Shown here one piece after another: positions 20,893-33,458 of a stretch of DNA of 64,000 nucleotides. Within the stretch, counting starts at the first letter, position 1; each line of letters starts with the position of its first letter. The stretch lies in contig NC_084797.1 of NCBI RefSeq assembly GCF_963169125.1, positions 91,173,868-91,237,867 of the forward strand, in the 5' to 3' direction. The notes beneath the pieces were generated by a model. The model was not told the origin of the DNA. It made no database searches and worked only from the letters and a program-made list of their open reading frames with translations. The position numbers and the translations under genes are program-made. The DNA comes from Humulus lupulus (Eukaryota; Streptophyta; Magnoliopsida; Rosales; Cannabaceae).

Positions 20893-23800
20893 GGAGGCCA
20901 TCCCTGAGAGAATTGAAAGCCATAACTTCAATATATCACTTAGTTGTCAAGTTCCCGACCCCAGGAGGGATCGCGAGTATGAAAGGAGAACAGAAGGAAG
21001 CAAGGGAGTGTTACAACACCTCACTCCGCACGCCTGCAAAGCCACGCGAGCCGATGGCCATGGTGGTACACGAGGCGATAAGCATGCCCACAGGGGGTCC
21101 GCAGGAGCTGGACCCTCGGGTCGTGGATGAGGCAAGAGCAGAACCGGAAGAAGAAGTAGAGGAGGCTACGGTGACGGAGGAGCCTTTAAGGAAATTGAAG
21201 ATAGGGAGAAGCCTACAAGGTGGCGTGAAGGAAGAATTGATAAGATTTTTGAAGGATAATCTGGACGTGTTTGCATGGAGTCATGAGGATATGGTGGGCA
21301 TAGACCCCAGCGTAATGTGCCACCACCTGAACATCTCCCCAGGAGCAAGGCCCGTCAGGCAGAAGAGGCGGGCGCTCGATCCAACAAGGTACGCAGCGTT
21401 AAAGGAAGAGGTTGACAAATTGAAGGCCAACGGGTTCATCCGTGAGTCTTTCTATCCTGTGTGGGTATCAAACCCAGTACTCGTGCCGAAGCCAAACGGG
21501 AAGTGGAGGACTTGCGTCGATTTCACGAATTTGAATAAAGCTTGTCCTAAGGACAACTTCCCACTCCCCAGGATAGATCAGTTAGTAGACGCAACAGCGG
21601 GGCATGAGTTACTAAGTTTTATGGACGCCTACTCGGGATACAACCAAATCCCTATGAACCCTGCAGATGAGGAACACACGTCATTCATTACAGACAAAGG
21701 GCTCTACTGTTATAAGGTGATGCCCTTCGGGCTCAAAAACGCGGGAGCCACCTATCAAAGGCTGGTGAATAAAATGTTCGCAAATCAGATAGGGAGGAAT
21801 ATGGAAGTGTATGTGGATGACATGCTGGTGAAGACCAAAGTAGCTGCAGAACTCAACAGAGACCTTGGTGAGATGTTTGACACGCTCAGGAAATATCGGA
21901 TGAAACTGAACCCAGCCAAATGCACCTTCGGGGTATCCTCGGGAAAATTCTTGGGCTTCATGGTCAACTCCAGAGGAATCGAGGCCAACCCCGACAAGAT
22001 AAAGGCGCTCATAGAAATGAGCCCGCCGAAGAATAAGAAGGAGGTACAATGCCTAACAGGAAGGGTGGCGGCCCTTAACAGGTTCATCTCAAGGTCCACC
22101 GACAAGTGCCTCCCATTCTTTGACATCCTCAAAGGGAGCAAAAAGTTCGCTTGGGATGAAAGATGTGAGGAAGCCTTTGTCAGGTTGAAAGAGCACCTGG
22201 GGAAGCCGCCCCTGTTAGCAAAGCCAGAGAAGGGCGAGAAGCTGTACCTATACTTGGCGGTGTCGGAGCATGCCATCAGCGCAGCCTTAGTTAAGGGAGA
22301 GAAGAAGCAACAACAGCCCGTATACTATATCAGCAAGCGTCTGGTGGACGCAGAGAGCCGGTATCCAGAGATCGAAAAACTGGCCTATGCGCTAGTAGTG
22401 GCGTCGAGGAAGTTGAAGCCTTACTTCCATGCGCATACGATTGATGTCTTAACGGATAGTCCTTTGAGACAAGTCTTACATAAGCCAGAGACCTCAGGGA
22501 GGCTAATGAAATGGTCGATTGAGCTAAGTCAGTTTGATATTGTCTACACCCCAAGGGCCTCCATCAATGGGCAGGTGCTGGCAGATTTCATAGTAGAATT
22601 CACCCATCAGCCGAATGAAGGACAGAGTGAAGGAGGGGCGCAGCCTGTTGTGGAGGATGAACTGGGAAATGTAGAGAAGTGGAGTTTGCATGTTTATGGG
22701 GCGTCAAATGAAGGAGGATCAGGAGCGGGCATCATGATGACTGGGCCCGAGGGACACAGAATGTACTGCGCAATCCGGTTTGGGTTCGAGGCCTCCAATA
22801 ATGAGGCGGAGTACGAGGCGCTCTTAGCTAGCCTGCGCCTAGCCCAGGAATTGAAAGTAACGCGCCTCCATATTTTCAGTGACTCGCAATTGGTGGTATG
22901 CCAAATAAAGGGGGAGTACCAGGCAAGGGGGCCCAAGATGGCAGCATATTTAGAGAAGGTGAAGGGCTACTTGGGGCGAATGGTGGCATATACTATAGAG
23001 CAAATCCCCAGAGAAAAGAACACCCATGCCGATGCACTTGCAAAGCTGGCATCCACCAAGGATGGTGACGTCTTGGAATCAATACCCGTGGAGTACTTGC
23101 CAAAGCCCAGCATCGGAGGCGTAGATGTGCACATGATCAGCGTCCCAAAGAAATCATGGACCGAGCCAATCAAGAAGTACCTGGAGGAAGGAGTCTTGCC
23201 TGCGGATAAAAACGAATCTCGGAGGTTGGTGTACAAGGCCGCGAGGTACGCCTTGGTAGATGGGGTCCTTTACAAAAGAGGATTCTCCATGCCTCTCCTG
23301 CGGTGTGTAGAAGGAGAGGAGGCGTTGAAGGTGTTACAAGAGATCCATGAGGGAGAGTGCGGCAACCACGAAAGTGGACCCTCCACGGCTAGGAAGGCCG
23401 TAAGACAAGGATACTACTGGCCTTCCATGGAGAAAGACGCGCAGGACTTTGCCACGAAATGTGACAAGTGCCAGAGGCACTCTAATTACTCTCGAAGACC
23501 CCCGAGCGAACTGACCAGCATGCCCAGCCCCTGGCCCTTCGCCATCTGGGGGATAGACCTGATCGGCGCTCTTCCTACAGGTAGAGGTGGAGCAAAGTAC
23601 GCGGTGGTGGCAGTAGATTATTTCACCAAGTGGGTAGAAGCGGAACCCCTTGTGAAAATAACCGCTAAGCACATCACCTCTTTTGTCAACAAATTCATTG
23701 TGTGCCGGTATGGGGTACCCTACAAAATTATTTCCGACAATGGTACCCAATTTGAAGGAGGAGCCTTCGATGAATATTGTAAGAAAAGAGGTATAAGGAG

Positions 23801-24392
23801 GAGCTTCTCCGCAGTGGTACACCCCCAGGCCAATGGGCAAGTGGAGGCCATCAATAGGGTCCTAAAGAAGAACCTAAAGACAGAGCTAGAGAAGATGAAA
23901 GGAGCCTGGGCAGATGAGCTACCAAATGTGCTGTGGGCTTACAGAACCACCCCACGCACGACGACTGGGGAGTCCCCATTCTCCTTGGCCTATGGATGTG
24001 AGGCTGTGCTCCCAGTCGAAATGAGAGTCATATCCCACAGGGTGCAGGCGTATGAAGACGAAGCCAACCACACAGCCCTGACCGAAAGCTTAGACCTCCT
24101 GGAGGAAAAGAGAGAAAAAGCCCAGATGAGGGTGGCAGTATACCAGCAACGCGCCGCAAGGTACTACAATTCGAGGGTCCGAGAGAGAACTTTCAGAGTC
24201 GGCGACCTAGTGCTGAGGAAGGTGCTCCCAAACACACGAGACCCGAGTGCAGGAGTGCTGGGGGCAAATTGGGAGGGACCCTACCAAGTCGCTCAGTGCA
24301 TCCCCCCAAACACTTACAAGCTGGCGCGCATGGACGACACCATCGTACCCCGGGCATGGAACGCGGAACACCTGAGGAAGTACTACCAGTAA
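20893..24392 (+). CDS. gag-pol: E2 protease end, reverse transcriptase, RNase H and integrase (second part of gag-pol)
   Basis: Continues the frame broken by S1. RT carries NPVLVPKPNGKWRTCVDF, the SFMDAYSGYNQI motif and the catalytic YVDDMLV. A first RNase H region follows, then the second (Tat archaeal-type) RNase H with SNNEAEYEALLASL and FSDSQLVV. Integrase has the H-H-C-C region ending CDKCQRH and the catalytic residues in GIDLIG, SDNGTQF and QVEAINR. It ends with the Tat-typical HLRKYYQ and TAA at 24390-24392. One oddity: in the second RNase H the first catalytic Asp (normally VDGASN) is Tyr (VYGASN, codon 22695-22697). All other motifs look intact. The product would copy and integrate the element. 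Confidence 0.93.
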
Positions 24393-25546
24393 GACGCCAG
24401 TGCCCACGGATAAAAGCACAAGTGTGGCACGCTGCCTTGATATGGTAGGAAGAAATCAAAGAGGTTACCTAGATAACCTCCTAAGTAGGCGTGAGCCATT
24501 TTATTTCGTTTTATGTGAAAATCACCTATGTACCGTTGCAACTACGTGTATGAAACCATTATGTTACGAATATAATGAATGAAACCACGTATTATAAGTA
24601 AGACTGTTAGCCTCTTCGTGTGTTATTTTTTCTTCAATACCAGGGCATCAGCCAAAGTGTCCGCCGAAATAAATTTCACCAAACACTTGGGGGGCAGGAC
24701 AGGGGGCGATAACGCAGCTAGCAAGGGAGGCCTGAAAAGGACCCTCTAACGGAGGGTCTTGAAAAGGACCCCTCGCCCTCCTAAAAAAGAGGCTCCTAAA
24801 AAAGACCCTCTGATAAGGGATCTTGAAAAGGGCCCTCGATTAGGAGTAGCCCAAAAGCGACCCCCTATGCATCAGGAGGACCCGAGAAGGACCGTAGCCC
24901 TAAAAAGGACCGTTCAATGGGAGTTCCTAGAAGGACCCCTTATATCGGGGCCCTAGACGAAGTTCCTAAACATAGAAAGTAGTAAAAAGACCTTGCAAGG
25001 CCTCCCCTGAGTTTACAAGGATTAGCTACCCTCGTGAACATCAAGGAGGCCAAAAGGCCTTACGAAAGAAAAATATATATATAGTGACAACACTAATAAG
25101 TCTGGAGCGGCCACCAAGCCGCCCAGCCAAAAAGGGTCCCAAAAGAGACCCTTGCCGAAATAGTACTATGCAAAAGGACGAGAGGGACGCCTCTCGCAAA
25201 GAAATAATAAGCGCGCGCAAGAAAAACCCAAAAGGATAGCTAAGACCCAAGGGGTCAAAATATCCTTACAAAAACCGCCAAGAGGCACCAAAAGAGGTCC
25301 CAGTGAACCCTCTCACATGGGATCCAAAGGACCTCCAGCCTGACAAATAAAAGAAGAGAACCAACCAAACCGCGTCATACAGGCATAAAAGGGCCTCAAA
25401 TGCAGTAGAACAAGAAATAAACAACAACATCACATGTATTCATACATAAAAAAGAAAGGAGTTCTCAAGACAATACAAGGGTTACTAACAGAAAAGTAGC
25501 ACTAGTAATGACGTTACAAAACAAAAAAAAAAGGAGCGAAACTAGT
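24393..25546. other. E2 non-coding region between the convergent 3' ends of gag-pol and the antisense gene
   Basis: No coding frame is supported. From about 24730 to 24960 there are degenerate short repeats around AAAAGGACCC. The rest is purine-rich on the plus strand. It corresponds in position to the 119 bp tandem array of E1. Confidence 0.6.
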
Positions 25547-27971
25547 TCAAGGCCTCCTGTAGTGGGCACTCCACCAGGCCGCTCGGGCAACAGCTTGCTC
25601 GCCAAAAGAGGAGAAGTCGAAGTTGGGATCCTGCTTCCACACATTGTAAAGAGCCCGGTCTATAGACTTGCGCTCGATTACAGCCTTCTCCGCCTCCAAG
25701 GAAGCGACTTTCTCCTGAGCCGACTGTAGTTCAGTCCTAAGGGCCTCAACTTCAGTCCCCTGTCGAACAACCATCTCATGCGACCCGGATGCAGCGATCT
25801 TGGCCTCCTTGAGCTCGCGCTCCAAACATTTAGCCTTGCCCTTCAGCACCTTGATCTTAGCTTTCAGCTGCTCATTCTTCGAGTCCGACTTGGTGTACTT
25901 AGTCCGGGCTTTTGACAATTGGACCTTGGTTGCGCTAAGCTCATTTTCGAGCTCCTGGACCTGGACTATGAGGCCGTCCCTCTCAGTGGTAGATGCGGAA
26001 AGGATGCCAGTTGAGTCAGCATGTCGAAGAGACACGATATAGACCTGCACAAGAAAACCAATGGCATCAGCAATAAGTAACAAAAAGAAGAACACAGGTG
26101 CATCTATGCATAATACTAATCAACACAAAGTGAAAAGCCTCACCCAGGCCGCAGCACGCCTTAGCATCTCCCCGAGGTCTGATTGAGTCACGTTCCCTAG
26201 GCCCCTCCAGTCGGAGACAGGGAGACTCTCAGCTATTGGAACGAAACGCTGCCCATAAACTGAGGCCATCCTGGTCACCCAAGCCTCTGCCCCCACGCTA
26301 GGAGCATCTGGTTGGACTGGGACAGACGACCCACTCGCCGAGGCAGGAGGAGGCGCAGCAGAAGAGAAAAATTGAGACTCTGGTGCATCGGCAGGGGGCT
26401 CCGCGAGCCCGACGAAATCAGCAGCCGGTATGCCGAGATCATGATGAATTGGAGGGAAGGCATCGCCGCCACCGCAACCGCAACCAGGAGAGGCGTAGCA
26501 TCCTGCCGCGGCCTGCGGGCCTAGAGGGTGAAAGGCCGTGTCCTGGTCATGGGAGTCATGAGGAGGATGTCCCCTGGGGGACAGGGGGGCATCCTCCATC
26601 TCCACCTCAGCCTCATCTTCGTGCAGTGATGGCCCAGCCGGCGTAGCCACAACCTTCTTAGACCCGGTGATTGACCATAGGAACTTGGGGTTAGAGACCG
26701 GAGACAATTGGTGACGATTGAGATTTGTCATGGTAAATAGGACTGCTGCTTTCTTCAGGGCGGGGTCTGCTGCAATGAGTCTGTTTATCGCCTCCGCCTC
26801 CGACCCGATGACCGAGGGATCAGCAAATTGCCCTGCAAGAACCGCACCAATATCAGTACAAGCGAGAGTGCAAAATGGTGAGTTCTAATAAGAAAAAGAA
26901 AAAGACTGGATACTTACTAGGTTCAGCGCGAAAGCCTTCACGAACTGAAAGAGGCCCCTGTACCCAGAAAAAATCCTGTTTCCAGGACCCTGGGTTAGAC
27001 ACTGAGCCATCTATCAAGGGTAGCTCACTATTGGCCTTCTGCAAGTAATAGAAGCCCTTGGAATTGTGCACCCCAATAAGGTTGTACAAGGAATGCACCT
27101 CTTGCGCCGTCGGGGCGCGTTGCTCATTATTCTTGAACCAAAGAAAGAGGCAACTTAAAGTCAACCAACTGTTGGGCGACAGTTGGAGAGGGGCCAAATC
27201 AAAATAGTTGAGAACCGCCACAAAGAACGGGTGTAGAGGAACGGTGCCACCCGCCTTCATAATCTGCTCACTCAAAGCCACAAAGCCCTTCTCAGGGCGG
27301 TCGGCCCGGCAGGTCTCCTGAGGAACATGCAAGGCGTATTCTGGAGGAGTTCGGTAGCGCTTCACGATGGTCTTCAGTTTGTTCGAAGACATATGGGACA
27401 CTAGGCTGGACGCCAGTAGGGGGGCGTCGTCTTCTTCCTGGACGGACACCTGTCTGTGTACCTTCGACATATCTGCAACATCAAAAGAAACATGTGAGGA
27501 AGAGGCAGAGCACTTAACCCTCCATTTTCTCTTCCTAGCAAGGGTTTTCCATCGAGGGAGCGATGGCGGAAGCGCTAAGCCAGGATCAACGGAGACTAGG
27601 GGCTGAGGAGAGGAGTTGATAGCCCCGTGATCGTCATCAGGCGAAGGGGGAGTGGGAGGTTCTGGCGGAATGTGTCCCTCCATAAACTCTAACTCCCACC
27701 GCAATTCAAAAAGAGCCGTCCTAAGACGCGCTATATGGTCGCTAAGGCCCGGGGGTGAAGGTCCCCCGTCTCCCCTCGACACCGAGTCAATTTCGCTCTC
27801 TACCACCCAAATTTTATGCCTAAAATCAGCCATGCACTCGAGGTGGCGAATGCGGGCCTGCCTCAAAGACTCATAGTCCTGGTAAGGGCTGCCCTCAGGG
27901 GACTCAGGATCTGAAGACAGGTCGATAAACTCAGCCCTCGAGGGTATGTCGGATGGGCCCTCACTGGCCAT
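25547..27971 (-). pseudogene. Antisense additional gene of E2: PF04195-like protein, three exons
   Basis: Start at 27971 (MASEGPSDIPSR). Exon 1, 27971-26918, has an acidic N-terminus and then the family core, VPLHPFFVAVLNYFDLAPLQ, LSPNSW and a GFYYLQ motif. The donor is GTAAGT. Exon 2, 26833-26144, holds AEAINRLIAADPAL and an acidic, Pro/Ser-rich stretch. Exon 3, 26044-25547, is a long coiled coil (ELENELSATKVQLSKARTK onward) and ends in a Trp-rich tail. The exon 2-3 junction is in frame. The exon 1-2 junction is one base out, most simply by an extra A at about 26820 in GCTGAATCCC, unless other splice sites are used. Exon 1 also contains an in-frame TTGCAG followed by ATATGTC, like the E3 acceptor, so a further intron is possible. 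Confidence 0.72.
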
Positions 27972-28557
27972 GAAACCGCGTCCCAACAGCAAAAAGGGGG
28001 TCACGTTTAAACAAGGGGAAGACTACAAAACACAAAGGAACATGCTTAATACCCCTAGGTGCATACGCCCTAAATGGATTACTACAAGGTACATGTATAA
28101 AAAGAAAGAGGAGGGGCGCGCGTGTGGTCAAAACAAGCTCGGGCTAACGTACCCCATCCCAAGTGTTGTTGGTCTGAATCCGATAAAATAAGTAAATAAA
28201 CGGAAGAAGAAAAGAAAATATACCTCAAGCAATTGAAAGAACGAAGTCGGAGTCCAAGGAAGGTTGGGAGGCGAAAAGCACCAAAGCGTTGAAAATGCGC
28301 GTCTGCAAGAGTTAATCAGAAAAGTGTGTTAGCCCAAAAATGTACACACCAAGAAATTAGCTAAAAATAAAAAAAAAAATGAAAAAAAAAAATGAAAAAA
28401 AATGATGAATGATGATGATGGAAAAATGGAAAAGTGATGAAATTGTAGAGAAAGTGTAGTTGTGGGGGGTTGAACCCTTTACCTCTTGAAAGGAGCAAGG
28501 GTCTAACTACCACTAAGCCAAGGAGGTAAGAGATAAATATTAAGCCATGCATGAAGG
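27972..28557 (-). other. Leader of the E2 antisense gene
   Basis: It lies between the minus-strand TATA box and the ATG at 27971. It holds A-rich runs (28367-28400) and no supported coding frame. A leader intron, as in E1, is possible; sites were not fixed. Confidence 0.4.
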
Positions 28558-28558
28558 C

Positions 28559-28568
28559 CTATTTATAG
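28559..28568 (-). promoter_or_regulatory. TATA box of the E2 antisense gene
   Basis: CTATAAATAG on the minus strand, about 60 bp inside the 3' LTR boundary and directed toward the antisense gene. It matches the TATA consensus as well as the LTR's own box does. Confidence 0.6.
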
Positions 28569-28618
28569 GAACCAAGATGAATAGTCTACAAGAGCACCTT
28601 AAGGCCCTCTCCTAGACT

Positions 28619-28629
28619 AGGGGGGCAAG
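28619..28629 (+). other. Polypurine tract of E2
   Basis: AGGGGGGCAAG directly before the LTR start TGTTGATG. It shares its core with E1 and E3. Confidence 0.85.
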
Positions 28630-30267
28630 TGTTGATGCTCATAATCTCATCAAGGGAAAATGCAAGGTCGTCACCTGGGCGTACTCCCCCCCCCCCATTT
28701 CGCATGGCCATCAAATGGGCGAGGCCCTCCTGATCCGCGAGGCCACCGAGTCGCCTTCCGCGAGGCCACCAAGTCGCGAGGCTGCCATGTCGCGTGGCCA
28801 TCAAATGGGCGAGGCCCACCTGATCCGCGAGGCCATCCTAGGGGTGAGGCGCCCTATTCCGCGAGGCCATCCTATGGCGAGGCGCCCTATTCCGCGAGGC
28901 CACCCTAGGGGCGAGGCCCTCCTGATCCGCGAGGCCATCCTAGGGGTGAGGCGCCCTATTCCGCGAGGCCATCCTATGGCGAGGCGCCCTATTCCGCGAG
29001 GCCACCCTAGGGGCGAGGCCCTCCTGATCCGCGAGGCCATCCTATGGCGAGGCGCCCTATTCCGCGAGGCCACCCTAGGGGCGAGGCCCTCCTGATCCGC
29101 GAGGCCATCCTATGGCGAGGCGCCCTATTCCGCGAGGCCACCTTAGGGGCGAGGCCCTCCTGATCCGCGAGGCCATCCTAGGGGCGAGGCGCCCTATTCC
29201 GCGAGGCCATCACAAGGGCGAGGCCATCATATGGCGAGGCCCTCATATGGCGAAGCCGTCCCGTTCCGTGAAGCCCCTGGGCCACTCCTACCATGCCCAT
29301 GCGTGGGGCCGAGGGATGCTGCGAGACGTTAATTCATCTCGCGAGGCCCATCCCGCGAGGCCATTTTGCGGGGCCGTCGCATGGGCAAAACCTCTCCACC
29401 TCGCGAGGCCATCTCACGGAGCCTTCGCGTGGGCGAGGCCCCCCTATCTCACGGGGCCCTTAGGCCACTCCAACCGCGCGAGGCCATCAGCAGTGCCCCG
29501 TACGCGGGGCCGCGCAAGGCCCCGCACGCGCATCCCTGAAAGTCTATCAACCCACCATCTTCTCGGGACGCCGACGCCCCGTAACTTGACACGTATGGCC
29601 CGGAGGCGTTTTGCCTCGTACGCTAAGACGTAGAGCAAGGCCAAGCGCTTATCGCCCATGCCCGTGGGTAACCTTAGAATGCTCCAGGCATCCTGTACCA
29701 AAGGTCCCGTTCTCTACACCTCGGGATCCCCATGTTTAGGAGGTCTCGTACGGGTCGAATGCGACATATTTGTACGACCAAGTACTAGGTACGGATACCA
29801 GTGCCAGTGAGGTTGCTGGGGTAAGGATCATGGTCCGTACGTCTACGGCCATGGGTCAGAACCGACACCACTACCCTCTGCACCAATACACCTGCTGCCA
29901 CACCTCCGGAAGGGGTACAGACAAGTAGTGGAAACATCCCCCTGACACCTGCTCCTGTACGGGATGTACAACCACTACCACTGAAACCGTACCCCTAATA
30001 CAGTACGTTTGTACCACCTGGTCCCCTGGACCACTATGTACCTAAGGCCATTAGAGCCTACTATAAAATGAATTCCAAGGCCACCTGAAAGGGGGTTGGA
30101 AATTTTACGGTAGCAGAGGCATTAGTGTGAATGAGATACTGAATTCTTCATTGTTGTTATACCATTGTTCTTGAGTTATTGTTCAAGTTTTCATAGCTTT
30201 CCAATTAGCGATTTTAATTTGATAATTTTTCCAACTTAACTTCGTTGACGAGTTCTTACCGTCAACA
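28630..30267 (+). repeat. 3' LTR of E2
   Basis: 1638 bp, identical to the 5' LTR except for four transitions (near 29059, 29143, 29863, 29880) and a C run of 11 instead of 25. It contains the same GC-rich minisatellite and TATA box. Confidence 0.94.
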
Positions 30268-30890
30268 CCCAGTTATGACCAGGAACTTATTTTGAAAACT
30301 TAGTTCGCGTTAACTTTTATCCATATCTCGAGCTCTTTAGGAAGAACAATGATCAATAGATTTAAATCAACTTCTAAGTTTTATGACCCAGTTATGACCA
30401 GGAACTTATTTTGAAAACTTAGTTCGCGTTAACTTTTATCCATATCTCGAGCTCTTTAGGAAGAACAACGATCAATGGATTTAAATCAACTTCTAAGTTT
30501 TATGACCCGGTTATGACCAGGAAGTTAATTTGAAAACTTAGTTCGCGTTAAATTTTATCCATATCTCGAGCTCTTTAGGAAGAACAACGATCAATAGATT
30601 TAAATCAACTTCTAAGTTTTATGACCCGGTTATGACCAGGAACTTATTTTGAAAACTTAGTTCGCGTTAACTTTTATCCATATCTCGAGCTCTTTAGGAA
30701 GAACAACGATCAATAGATTTAAATCAACTTCTAAGTTTTATGACCCGGTTATGACCAGGAACTTAATTTGAAAACTTAGTTCGCGTTAACTTTTATCCAT
30801 ATCTCGAGCTCTTTAGGAAGAACAACGATCAATGGATTTAAATCAATTTCTAAGTTTTATGACCTGATTATGACCAGGATTGGACTTAGT
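30268..30890. repeat. 119 bp tandem array of E1, right part
   Basis: Units start with GAAAACTTAG at 30294, 30413, 30532, 30651 and 30770, an exact 119 bp period, with few differences between units. Together with the left part (12783-13001) there are about seven to eight units. A diverged unit follows to about 30990. The array lies between the convergent 3' ends of E1 gag-pol and its antisense gene. Confidence 0.93.
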
Positions 30891-31119
30891 TAGCATTAAT
30901 CCTTAGCAATATCTCACGTTTTTTAAGAAAAACAACGGTCAATCAATATGAATCAACTTCTAAGTCATTAAGGAGACCTGGTTATATCCAGGTACCATAT
31001 GCCCCCCAAGTAACTGGGAAAGGGTCTTTCGTGGTTACTTTAGATTACACTTGCAAACATGTACAAAAGTTGATTCTCATTAATACATAAAAAATGGCCT
31101 TCCAGGCCTTACAAGTGAA
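30891..31119 (-). other. E1 gag-pol 3' flank
   Basis: A diverged tandem unit (to about 30990) and the sequence just after the pol stop. No coding frame. Confidence 0.5.
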
Positions 31120-33458
31120 TCATTGATAATATTTCTTTAAGTGGATGGCGTTCCAAGTCCGCGGGATCGCCCCTCCATCAAGCCGAGCTAACTTATAAGT
31201 TCCCTCCTTAATGATTTCGATGACCTGGTGCGGTCCTTCCCAGTTTGGTCCCAAGACTCCATCTTTGGGATCTTTCCTGGCTAGGAAAACTCTCCTTAGA
31301 ACCAAGTCTCCAACGCTAAAGACGCGCTTTTTTACTTTAGAGTTGAAATAGCGAGTGATTTTCTACTGATAATGGGCGAGCTGGAGTTGCGAATCTTCTC
31401 ACCTTTCATCAACAAGGTCAAGGGAATTGCACAGTAGCTTGTGGTTGCGGTTCTGGTCGTAAGATTGGACCCTATGCGAAAGCACTTTAACCTCCACGGG
31501 GAGGACTGCCTCACTCCCAAAGGTTAGGGAAAAAGGAGTATGACCCGTAGGAGTCCAATGCGAGGTCCGGTATGCCCATAGGACCTGGGGGAGCTGTTCT
31601 GGCCAGACCCCCTTCGCTTCATCTACTCTCTTCTTGAGGCTCGCCTTTAGAGTCTTGTTGACAGCTTCAGCCTGGCCATTCGCCTGAGGATAGGCCATGG
31701 AGGAGAAACTTTTCACAATTCCGTACCTTTCACAAAACTCGGTGAACAGGTCGATGTCGAACTGAGTACCATTATCGGAGACGATCTTCTTGGGCAGGCC
31801 AAATCGACAGATAATGCTTTTAACCACAAAGTCAAGCACTTTTTTGAACGTTATCGTTGCCAAAGGTTCTGCCTCAGCCCACTTCGTAAAGTAGTCGATG
31901 GCTACCACGGCGTAACAGACCCCGCCCTTTCCAGTGGGGAGGGCGCCAACCAAGTCTATCCCCCAAACGACAAATGGCCATGGGGACGAGATCATCTTTA
32001 GCTCAACTGGAGGAGCTCGGGCAACTGCGGCAAATCGCTGGCACTTGTCGCACTTCTTCACGTATGAGATCGAGTCTTTGGACAGAGTTGGCCAGTAATA
32101 CCCTTGCCTCAGGATCTTTAAGGCCAAGCTCTGCCCCCCAGTGTGGTCTCCGCAAAAACCCTCGTGCACCTCCTGCAGGATGGCCTTTGCTTCATCTGGA
32201 AGAACACATCGTAGGAGAGGGAGGGAGTGCCCATGCCGGTATAACACCCCATCTACTATCGTATACCTGGGAGCTTGATAGAGTACTCGCCGTGCATCAT
32301 TACGCCCTTCAGGCAGCTTTCCCTCGACGAGATACTCAAGGATGGGGGTCATCCAGGTCGGCTTGGCGTCGATCATCTCGACCTCCGTCTCGACTTCTTC
32401 TATACTTGGTTTCTCCAAGAATTCTACTGGTACTAACCCCAAGGTCTCCGTCTCCCCAGAGGTGGCGAGCTTGGCAAGAGCATCTGCATTAGCGTTCTGC
32501 TCCCGAGGTATCTGTTCGATTGAGCCTCGCTCAAACGCGGACAGCTTAACTTTTACCTTTGCCAGATAGGCGGCCATCTTGGGTCCACGTGCGTGATACT
32601 CGCTCAGAACCTGGTTTACCACGAGCTGGGAGTCACTGAAGCACTGTTGGAGCTCGCCTTAAGCTCCTGAGCTATCCTCAGCCCGGCCAGCAAAGCTTCG
32701 TATTCGTCCTCGTTGTTGGAGGCCTTGAATCCAAATCTCAGGGCCGAGTGGAATCTATGTCCCTCGGGGGATATCAAAATGATTCCAGCTCCGGAGCCGT
32801 TTTCGTTGGATGAACCATCCACAAAGATCCTCCACGACGCCTGGGACGAGGTGACCTGGGGTGAGTCTTCTGCGGGATCCTCCTGGAATCCCGTGCATTC
32901 TGCCATAAAATCGGCCAGGGCCTGACTTTTTATTGCAGTTCGCGGAGTGTACAGAATCTCGAACTGATTGAGTTCGATGGCCCACTTTAACAAACGTCCC
33001 GATGCTTCAGGTTTTTGCAAAACCTGCCTTAAAGGTTGATCGGTCATGACGTGTATCGAGTGGGATAGGAAGTATGGCTTGAGCTTTCGTGAGGCCGTGA
33101 TAAGGCAGAACGCCAATTTCTCCATCAACGGGTACCGGGATTCAGCCCCAAGAAGTCTCTTGCTGATGTAGTAGACTGGTCTCTGAACTCGGTCTTCTTT
33201 TCGTACCAACACGACACTAACTGCATCCCCGGTGACAGCCAGGTAGAGAAAAAGAGGCTCTCTTGCCTTGGGTTTGGATAATACGGGTGGCTTGACTAGA
33301 TGTGCCTTCAGGTTGAGGAATGCGCTTTCGCACCCTTCTGTCCATTCGAACTTCTTGTTTCCTCGGAGCAGGTTGTAGAATGGCAAACATTTATCGGTGG
33401 ATTTGGAAATAAACCGATTGAGGGCTGCCACTCTTCCTGTCAGGCCTTGGACATCTTT
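31120..33458 (-). pseudogene. gag-pol: E1 RNase H and integrase (second part of gag-pol)
   Basis: Minus strand, same chain as 33459-37447. It starts with VAALNRFISKSTDKCLPF (end of the RT connection), then the first RNase H region and the second RNase H with VDGSSN. A frameshift follows near 32660 and the frame resumes with SDSQLVVNQVL. The integrase has the CDKCQRF zinc part and the catalytic motifs GIDLVG, SDNGTQF and QAEAVNK. Two nonsense codons follow DLVDER (TGA near 31404) and near 31368 (TAG). The last segment, 31305-31120, ends with the Tat signature HLKKYYQ. The nonsense codons are of the kind CGA to TGA and CAG to TAG. Confidence 0.85.

Larger units (their letters stand above)
13002..30267 (+). 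mobile_element. E2: young plus-strand Tat-lineage gypsy element inserted in E1
   Basis: LTRs at 13002-14653 (1652 bp) and 28630-30267 (1638 bp); duplications CCCAG at 12997-13001 and 30268-30272. Without S1 it is about 13.4 kb. The LTRs differ by four transitions and by a C run (25 against 11), which accounts for the whole length difference. Order: 5' LTR, PBS, gag-pol (14722-24392, split by S1), non-coding part, antisense PF04195-like gene (27971 to 25547, minus), polypurine tract, 3' LTR. Four changes in about 1630 sites suggest roughly 0.1 million years. Confidence 0.94.

Noticed and set aside
23334..23840. Minus-strand ORFs opposite E2 pol (also 21681-22276)
   Set aside because: Mirror frames of the strongly coding plus strand; no domain. 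Unlike the antisense genes near the 3' LTR they have no exon structure or promoter.
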